From: Chondrilla cf. caribensis
Taxonomy: Eukaryota > Porifera > Demospongiae > Chondrillida > Chondrillidae
DNA length: 64,000 nucleotides
Direction: 5' to 3'
Assembly: GCA_964020155.1 (NCBI GenBank)
Contig: OZ026568.1
Location: 1,558,040-1,622,039, forward strand
The notes under the pieces were generated by a model. That model worked only from the letters and a program-made list of their open reading frames with translations, searched no databases and was not told the origin of the DNA. Positions within the stretch are counted from its first letter, which is position 1. Each line of letters starts with the position of its first letter. Position numbers and translations under genes: made by a program. This document shows positions 52,172-62,809 of this stretch, piece by piece.

Positions 52172-55100
52172 AACATCACACACACACTAATGCTCACATC
52201 CACATCTAGAATTGTCATTGTCTATCAGCCTGTCCAGAATACTTCATGTTTCCTCGCACAACTGTTGGGGAAGTGGCTACAGTCCCCTGCTCCACTGATG
52301 GTAGTGGGTTAGGGATGTACGGCAACATTGAGTCCAAGTGTGAGAAGGGAGGAACCTGGGGAAGAGTGGACATGAGTCAGTGTACATTCAGGAGAGATGT
52401 GCCCGGTCACCCCATTCTGTGGATGGTGGAGTTGTGTTCCACAAACTTGACCTCACTGAAGCAATCGATAGTGAGTCAACAACCTGTGCATTCTATTTCA
52501 TTCTGAGATGGGTGGTCTAATACAGACGATAGTTTAATGATGACAGTCTGTATAATAATACAGTATGCATGTATCATAGAGCAGGAAAATCTGGTATTTT
52601 GTCAAAATTTTGGGGGGTTGGAATTGTTTCTGTAGTCCACAAATTTAACAATGTTGGCAGGTACAAAGGAACAATGTGGAACTTCACTCCAAATGAAATA
52701 CTTGTAAAATATTAACCAGATTTGTTAAATCCCTCAAACTACCAATATGACTCTGCCCATAAAGTATAAATTTGTGTACCTGGCAGTGCACAATGATGCA
52801 ATTTGTACTATTCAATGTATCCTTCGTGTTGATAGGGTGAATTAGGTCAGGCACAAAATGTGATTGTCAATAAACAGGGAAGATCCAGCAATAGTGACCG
52901 AAGCGTCTACTTCATCCAAGCACCAAATAATGACATTGTCAATAGTACCAGAAGTGTGATTGGTTCTAAGTTGATAAGAGAGATTATTGTTATGAGAAGG
53001 AGTGAGTTACTTTGTTTGTGTATACGTACTTGTGTAGTGCTGCATGAATACACAGATACCATGGGTAACAGTTGTATCCTAGTGTAGTGAATAATAGAAG
53101 ATTTGTATGGCGTGCATGTATGCACATAGTATACATATTCTTTACATCATGCAACCTTGATGTTTGTTCAATGGATATGTAGATGGCTGCAATTGCTGTG
53201 AGAATGCTATAATTGATTTATTCAACTCAAAATCCAACTATGCTGAAATCTGTGAGGGTGAAGGCAATATACAAGTTCCTTGTTCCTGTCTGAATGACGA
53301 GAATAAAGTGAGTGCATGTCATATACCTTTGTCATATAAGCAGTAGCAGCCAATATTTGGTCTCTGTAGTGTAACCATTATGTACTTGAAATATGGTATA
53401 AGCAAAGGATAATATTTTTTACAATTTAAGCTAGTTTTTTTTAGCTTACTGTCCGTATGGTACAAACAGTGTGTTGTGGCATGTGACTTACCATTCACTT
53501 CCCAAATCTGCAGTGTGCTGCATTCTACCTAGACGAGGACTCCAAGTGTTACCTGGATACTGACCAAGACAGTAAGCCCGATGTCAATGTGAGTTAGTAG
53601 AATATCTGTGGTGTATTAGCACTCTATGTGACACAGTTAGTGACACAGTCAGTACAGTTGACACTGTATAATTTATGACAAAAGGTATATAACACTGTAC
53701 GTACATGACATATATATATATATTGCACATGACACACTGTGCATGACACATTGTACATGACACACTGTACATGACATATTGTACATGACACACTGTACAT
53801 GACATATTGTGCATGACAGACTGTACATGACATGCTGTAAATGACATATTATTGTACATGACATGCTGTACATGACATATTGTACACGACAGTGTTCTTG
53901 ATGATTCACAAACTGAAACTGTATAATAGGATTCCTGCATAGAATGCTGTCCTGAAGAATTCAACATTCTCCTATGGCCAGAACGTGATTATGGTGTAAC
54001 AGTTGAAGCAAACTGCTCAGAAATCCATCCATCCTTTGGTGGTTCCAAGGTCAGCAGGACATGTCGCCAGAATGACACTTGGGATCCGGTGGACATCAGC
54101 TCCTGCACCTTCAAGAACACCACAGGGAACACACCAATCATCATCTTCAATGCCACAGTCAATGGTAGTGACATAAATGAAGCTAGAACGATTCTGAGAG
54201 AGCAAGTACGTACAAACTAAACGTTACCGGATAAAAGTTACCTGTTAATCCGGTAACAGTTAACGCTTTTCGGTAAAAAGTTAACTGATTTCCGGTAACC
54301 GTTAACCGATAACCGTTAACGGATAACCGTCACTGGTACGTTATAAATTCTTAATCGTTGAAAAAGAAGGACTTAAAGTATCGAAGACGAGTGTTTGAGA
54401 AACGATTCAAAAGTACAAAAGACATGGGAACATCTCTCCGTCTTCCTGGAACCACTCGACCGACTCTCCGACGGATCGTTCGTGAGTTACGCAATTCGCA
54501 GCTGTCATTTGGTAATATACGCTTACGTACTAATGATTACGCAATAAAAAACCTACCGGTAACGGTTAACGGATATCGGTTAACCGTTAACTGTTAACTG
54601 AAAAAAGGTAAAAGTGATTACCGTTTGGTTTTTTTTGAACCGTACTGTATGTATGTATGGTGGAGGATAGGTTAAATAGTGTGCATGTCCACTATACTGT
54701 ACGTATCATGAAAACTATATATGTACACTATATGTGCATATTTACACTGTTTTGAATGTGGATTGTAATTTTAGGAAACTTACATATATACTAGATCACC
54801 AATTATTCTACCATATTTATAAGATGAAATGCTGCTTCAAGATAACTGAACTGGCAACTATGGTGTGAACTTAGAAAATGAAGTATTGAAACCTGGATGT
54901 TTTACCCCAATTTCCCATCAGACATATTAGTATACACAAAAATATTTACTAGTGACCTTCTGTGGTGAGGTGCCAGAGGCTATGTTGATGGATGAGAATC
55001 CAACAAGTGCTAAAGCCTAGTTTTGAATCCAGAGATAATCTACAACATTTCCATTGTATAGTATAATAACTGTCCCCATGCAGTTGTATTGAATGTGTCA

Positions 55101-58100
55101 TATTGTGACTATTAAGATTCAAGGTTCTATAATATGTGAATAGATACTCAAATTCATTCCAATGTAGTATGAATACCTTTCAGGGGTGCTAGCATAGCAC
55201 AATGTTATTTGTTGCAGTGTTGTCCTTGTATTATCACAGGCTAGAAACCTAGTTTGGGGTAACGTCACATTTGCCAATGTGACGGTGACTGAAGTGGCTA
55301 CCATCAAAAACAACGCCACCAACCAGACTGTGGTCATCTTCGTCATCGCGTTTACTGAGAACACCACACTGGTGGAGAATTTCACCACTGTCATCAGGGA
55401 ACCAAGCATTGCTCTGAATTATGTTCAAGCAGTGATACCTGCAGGTATGTGTGTGTGTGCTCTGTGTATGTTGTATTGTGTGCATACGTATTTGTGTTAT
55501 TCTACTTTAATACAGTTAGTCAATTAGTTTAAGAATCATGTATTTGATTTGATAGAGGTTCTAATTGAATGAACTCTTTCAGTGCTATTCGACCACATTT
55601 GACTTGTAAATTGTCTTCTTACACACAAAGATAATTTGTTGACATGTACCTTCAGTTTCAGATGCCACTCATCTCACTCTCCTTACAGTGTCCTGTTCCT
55701 GCTCCAGCAACAGGTCTGACGAGCTCAGGAGACTCTGCATTGGCACAGCCACTGCTCCTTGTGACTGTGACCAAGGAGGAAACTGTGAGGTGAGGGAATG
55801 TCACCACTTAATGCCTCCTAACCAACTCCAAGGAGTGAGGTCATTTGGTGTAATGCATGTAGATGACACTGTTCTGACTCCTCTTTCTTTGGGTTTTAAC
55901 ATTCTTCAATTGGTCCTGATTTTGTCTGTAGTATACAATTTTGTCAGTTACGTACCTTATAATTACAATGGCTGTAAGTTGAAATTGACTATTGTCTGCA
56001 CTACTTGATCCTGTTGCTGCTATTAATTCCCTGCTATTAATTGAAAGTAAATGTTGATGTCCCTGTGTCATTAATATCTGGACATCTCTCTCTTCCTCAC
56101 AGTGTGTGGATCCGTACTTGCGTGAACCAGGAGGTACCTGTACTTTGGACACAGACGGAGATAAGATAGCAGATTATAAAGATTTGTGTCCATATGAGTT
56201 TGGAGAGAACTGTCCAAAGCCACCACCTGTATCAAAGTGTCCCAATGAAACAGACTCAATTTGGAAACTGTTCTGGAGAGATACTGAGCGTGGTGTCACA
56301 CTGTATACTCGATGTCCTGGAGGAGTTAATGTCTCCGCAGGTACGTATGCACATACATATGTTTGTACAGTACGAACAGGGCAGATCCAGGAATATTTGA
56401 GGAGGCACTAATATAGAATGGAACTTTCAAAATTGCTTCAACTTTGGTCCACTGACCATCTTTACATGATAACATTTGGTGTGATGTCATACATAAAGGT
56501 GGCTTCTATTGGGTCCTCTTGTTCATGGCTACTCTAGGTTTGCTGTAAGATATTCTAATGAATGAAATTGAACTGTTTTGCTCTAATATACGTAACTGCC
56601 TATTATTAGTTTTCTATAGTCTGCTCTAAATAATAGAGGAGTTTCACTAGTGTACAATGGATTTACAGGTATTTGAAAATTGAGAAGTTCCACACTGGGG
56701 GAGGGGTGCTCCTAATGCCCCTCCCTCTGGATCCACCCCTGATAAGTACATTAAAACCATTGCATCTTTGGAGGACCTTTTCTAATGCATACGATACTAG
56801 TTCCAGCACTGCTGTACAGCATATACTGTAGCAGTCCACCATACAATGTACTGTATGCTGTGTGATAAACAACATACATGCTGACACTTCATCCTGTACT
56901 CTTACAACAGGTCTGGCCAACAGGATGTGTGGGGAGGATGGTACATGGGGTGAGGTGGACACCAGAAACTGTATCTCTAGAGCTTTCCAGGACATCGAAC
57001 AGAGGGTAAGTTTGACTTGATGGCACCACACACATCTAGTGTTTTTAAATTGTAAGGGGCAAATGAGGTGGTTGAATCAAATATGCGCATATGCGCAAAA
57101 GCTTAGGGCCAGTATGTACAGTATGAGGTGAATGAGTGAATACAATTGCTATTGGTTGCAACAGCCATTCAGTACATGTGTATAGTTGAGTTTTAGTATA
57201 ATCCTGGATCAACAAGAAGCTTTCCATCCCTAAGTGAAGTCTATGCTATAGTTGTACACGTGTTTATGCATGTGTGTATACACTTGCGCACTCACACATA
57301 TGTAGTTGAGGGTTGTTCCATGAGTTCAACTCCACTCAAATCCCACAACTGTCAGACACAAGATGTCAAACAAGTTTTGGAAACAGACAATGCTCTGACC
57401 AACAAACAAAAAGAAGTGATTACTGGAATCACCCAGGACCTCAGTGCTGCCCTCAATGCGGACAATACCCTCAGTATCCTCCCTGGGGATCTCACTACAA
57501 CAACTGGCTTAATGGAGGAATTGGCTAAGTATGTATGTGAGGGTATGAAGACATTGATACCACGTTATATTTTGTGTACCAGACTGAACATACATGTGAA
57601 TGTATGTACATGTGTATGCATGTACATCAAGTACGTAAGTACATCCTTTGCATCCATTTCACAGAATATGTTGGTGCATTTTGTATAATAGAAGTACATA
57701 TGTTCTGTATGCATTCAATATTTAGTGTATTGTATATTGTACTATATTATAGCAAAATTCACTACTATTAAGACCTTCTAATCGTGATTTCATAATGTGT
57801 TCGTGTGCATATTGAATGTACCAGGGTAGTATAGTACTTCATTCCAGCACATAATGGTTGGTACACTTACTTGGTGCATGTTAATGTGTAGTGTCTATAA
57901 TATACATACTGTACATTATACCAGTTCATGCATGCCACAAGTAGTGGTGCAGCATCATGCATCATTGAGTATTGATCATTCCACTGTACAGCCTCAGTGA
58001 CAACAATGGTCTCTTTTCTGGGCAGAACAACACTGAACAACAGATGGTAAGTACACAGCATCGTAAGACAGTAAATCTCATTTCAACTGCAGCTGTTCAC

Positions 58101-59773
58101 CACTCAAGCTTCAAGGTGTCGATTCAGTTGTAGTGTGTTTGATATTTTAGTTCACATTGACTCCAATCCATCAATGGTCCCCACTGGCAGGGACCTTTGA
58201 TATTGAGATGAATAATCATGATTTGGTTTGACCATGTTCCCTTGTTCCCACCTCAGGCTGTGGTGGGTGTGATCAGTGGAGTGCTGAACAGTAGAAACAT
58301 TCCTGCTTTCAGGGCCAATAGCAAGTCTACGGTATGCCTGTACAGTATGTCCATATATGAACTATTCTTCAAGTGTGCTCTGTATTACTGTAGTAATCTG
58401 TATATGTATGTGCATATGTACATATCCGTGTTAATGTATTATTGCAGTGCTGACAATAAGGTTTGAAATACCCATGTCCAACTGCTGTTTCCAGCTCTGC
58501 TATTGTGTTGTCTGCATTTGCATATGTATGTACATAGTACATAACCAAAGTTACTTATCCATAACTTGATGTACGTGTGCATGTAAAGTAGTGTCTGTGG
58601 TCAGTTGTGAGGTACATATGCAGGTGTGTACATACCCCCTTATGGTGGTGGTTACTGTTTTTAGCTACAGGAAACTCCTGCAGAATCTCTGCTGGAGAGT
58701 ACTGAACTACTCACAAGAACAGGATTTGTGCAACAGGACCAATCCCTCCCTCCACTAAATGCCTCTTTGAATGAAACAGAAAAAGTAGTTGTGGACACCA
58801 ACTTAGGTGAGACCAAGAGGCTAGCTCACAGGGCTTGTGTTGGTGTGTAGTCCTTCACACTGTTCCCTTCCATCCTGGTGTACAGTGATCCAGTCCAACA
58901 GACTGAATTCCCTCAGCTTCACATCACCATCATTCCAAGTCAGCTTCCCCAGTCAAAAGTTCGATGATTTTGCACAGTCAGCTCTGATCCCCACCATAGT
59001 CATTCCGGGGAGTTTCCTCAATTCATTGACAACAGGTACACATATGGTACACTGTCGGGATTGCCCATTCTCATCTTTGTATGTGTACAGAGCATGCATG
59101 TATCCATTTTCTGTAACCATTTCATGCATATCATAAGTATTGATTGTACTGCACACGATTGAAACAAATTACTGTACTTCACTGTACTCTTACTCCTGTT
59201 CATTAGGTGGATCTGATGGACGTGGTATCCAAACTCCTGTACCAGCAGACAGCATTACGACATTGTTAACACCGTCTACAGTGTCCTCGACCACCAGCCA
59301 AACACCGCCCACAACCTCACCCACAGTGACAACAACAGATACTAACAATCAAACAATTGCAAAGTCAGTTGATGTTGTCAGCTTTACAATGAACAATCTT
59401 CAGAAACTCCTTCCTTTGAAGCTTGCTAATGAACCGTGAGTTTTCCATTGCTTAGTACATGTTATGCATTAAAAGAATACCACTAGTTGATATGCCATTC
59501 CAAGGATATTGTTATGATTTTTTGAATTGTACATTGCATGTTTGCTCTCTATAGAGATGATCCAAATGGTACTAGACGTATTGAACCACTTTCTCTGATA
59601 GTATCCAGTCAGGTGGCCGGTGTTGAAAATACCACTATTGATAGTGAAGAACCCATCAGCATATCCTTTACCCTTTTGGTGTGTGTGTGTGTGCGTGTGT
59701 AGAGTGTGTGTGCGTGTGTGTAGTGTGTGTGTGTGCGTGTGTGCATGCGTGGGTGCATGCGTGCGTGTGTGTG

Positions 59774-59828
<55 letters not shown>

Positions 59829-61589
59829 CATTTGCCTGTGCTAAAGTGTATATATACATATCTTTTTATAGTTATCATAATTTATTATCTTTCCTTATTC
59901 ATTTCCTCTTCTACCACCAGGAAAACGTCCAGAATATCACTGTTGGTCCACGTGAGAAGAAGGAGGTTCAATGTGCTTTCTGGGATTTTGCTGAAGGAAG
60001 GAATGGATCCGGAGGATGGTCATTTGATGGCATTGAGAAAGTCTTTGATAACGGAACACATGTACGATGTACATCAAAGCATCTGACAAGTTTTGTTGTT
60101 CTGGTCAGCGTTGTACCGATTAAGGAGGTGAATTTACTGCCTGCATAGTATACATGATCTGTACATACCATGTGTAGGTATGTAGTAACTGTTCATATCC
60201 TGACCATTCTCCAGCCTCCTCACCTGTTCTTTGCCTGGATCACTTACATTGGTTGTGGAATATCTCTACTCTGTCTGCTTCTGTCCATAGTGTTCTTCCT
60301 CGCTCTCAGGTGAGATACAGTGTGCAGTAAGATTCGGTTGTTGCCTGGTTAATAGTACATTCCTGGTTGGTACACCTTGTTGATAAACACACCTGGTTAG
60401 CACACTCCTGGTTTGTACATACTACTGGTATGTACATACTCCTGGTTAGTATACCCTCCTAGTTAGTACACAATCCTGGTTAGTACCTGTACATGCAATC
60501 TGTATCTGTACAATTCTGTGGAGGCTCTAATCTCATGTACACTTTTGTTATCTCCCCCTGACACAGGAAGGAGCTGATCAATCGCTTGCATAATTTTGTC
60601 CACCTCAATTTGTGCATAGCTTTATCCTGTGGTCTCATTTTCTTTCTCGGTGGAATGCAGCATGCTGCCAAGTATAAAGTAAGTGCAGTAATGAATACAT
60701 AACGTATGTATTTACATCACTTGCTACCTAAAAGCTGATACCTACTGATGATGTCTAGCTTACTGGGGATTGTGGCATGTGTATGTGTTTGTACATATGT
60801 TCCTAAAGAGTTAAATTCAAGAATTAGTTATAGTAGGTAGGTAGATGTCACAGTCGGCCCTGAGATTGTTAGCATGGTTCTGGTTAATTCTGAATAGAGA
60901 AGTCTGGTTATGGTACATTTTGTAACAAGAGAAGGCTGTCAAATGTTCTTTCTCGTCTTTCCCCTTCACTCCAGATTGCTTGTCAGATTGTGTCTGTCTT
61001 CCAGCACTACTTCTTTTTGGCTGCCTTTTGCTGGATGTTATGTGAGGCCGTCATGATCTACATTCTCCTGGTCAGAGTGTTTGGAGCCAACGATAAGAAG
61101 TGGATATACTTGTACCTGGTACTAGGCTGGGGTTAGCACCACTCTGCACTCCTCTTGTGTATTTGTATGTGTATACTGTTCTGAATGTCTCCCTGGAGTT
61201 TGCATGCCTGTCTCTACATATTTCATGCTTATTGCATGTGAAACAAGTAATTCGAGTCAAAAAAACTCATGGGGTTGCCACCTCCACACTTGAATCACTT
61301 GGGTGTCTCTTCTTTCTCCTGCGGTATCCTCTGAAAATGCATACTCTTGAATAATATGTACGTGTATATGCACTTGTAACATGTTCATAATGTAGGATGT
61401 AGTTACTTTGTGTCAATTTGTAGGCTGATATCTGTTGCAAATGTACATATGTCTCAAATCAGATTGTTTTATGCACACACCATGTTTAGGTCTCCCAGTT
61501 CCAGTTGTGGTTGTCTCAGTTGCTGTTAGACACTACAACTACTTTATTCTGAACACCAATAATGAAATCCTTGCGTGAGTGAACATCCT

Positions 61590-61657
<68 letters not shown>

Positions 61658-62737
61658 ATGGTGTATATGTGTAGCATAGTGACGGGTCTTGTACGTCTAT
61701 TACCTTAGAAAACATACTAATGATCCATTTCCTGTGGTTTGTTTTTAAAAGTAACATACAGTAATAATGTGTATCCTGATTGGCTTCTTGCTGACCTTTT
61801 GGTAGCTAATTGATCAATCAATTGTCACATTTAGGATCACACAGATATATTATGGTATCCCTGTCAGTCTGTTTGATGTTGCCATGAATCAGATACATAA
61901 GTGTATGCAATAATTGTGTTTCAGTGGAAGTGACAATGTGGTTGCTCAATCCTACAGTTGTTGGCTGCCTGTTACTGATGGCTTGATAGCTGCATTCATT
62001 GGTCCAATGCTTGCTATACTTCTTGTAAGTGTTGACTTTTTACTTTCTTGTCATATCTGTTGTTTGTAGTCTGGGCAGTTATTATCTGTAGTCTAGGCAC
62101 CCTCATTGTCTGTAGTCTAGACCCTTGTTATCTGTTATCTAGACCCTTATTATCTGTAGTCTATAGCTAGACTCTCATTGTCTATTGTAGAAGAGCACAT
62201 TGTTCATAGTACAGACCCTTGTTGTCTGTAGTCTGGACACTGGACTAGACTTTCGTTGTCCACAGCTGAAGCAATGTGTGCATTTTGTTCACTCTTGCCA
62301 CAGGTCAATGCTGTGCTCCTCACCATCAGTATGGGTTCTTTTGCCAAGTCAAAATGTGGCAAGAACAAGGAGATGGGGCAGGATAAGAAGGAGAGTGCCC
62401 AGACAGCTTGGTATGTGTGACTGTACCCCATCTGTACATCCAGCTCAACACTTGTCCACTCCAGTTAATACTTGTACTATGTTGCAACTGTCCTCTGTAG
62501 GCAATTGACCAAGGCTACTCTGATCCTGATGCCTCTGATGGGGTTCACTTGGGTGATAGGGCTGCTCGCTGTGGGACCAGGACGGGATGTTGTGGCTATT
62601 GTGTTTGTTGTCCTCAACTCTCTGCAAGTGAGTATTAAATCCGCCAACTTTTTCTGTTCAGTATTGTTCATAATTGTCTTATGTAATTTGTCATGTGTGT
62701 GTGTGTGCGTGTGTGTGTGTGTGTGTGTGCATGTGCA

Positions 62738-62809
<72 letters not shown>

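Noticed and set aside
51739..52218. Minus-strand frame rich in DDVMSEDV repeats
   Set aside because: It is the antisense of the Ser/Thr minisatellite and CA repeat, with no start context or splice partners.
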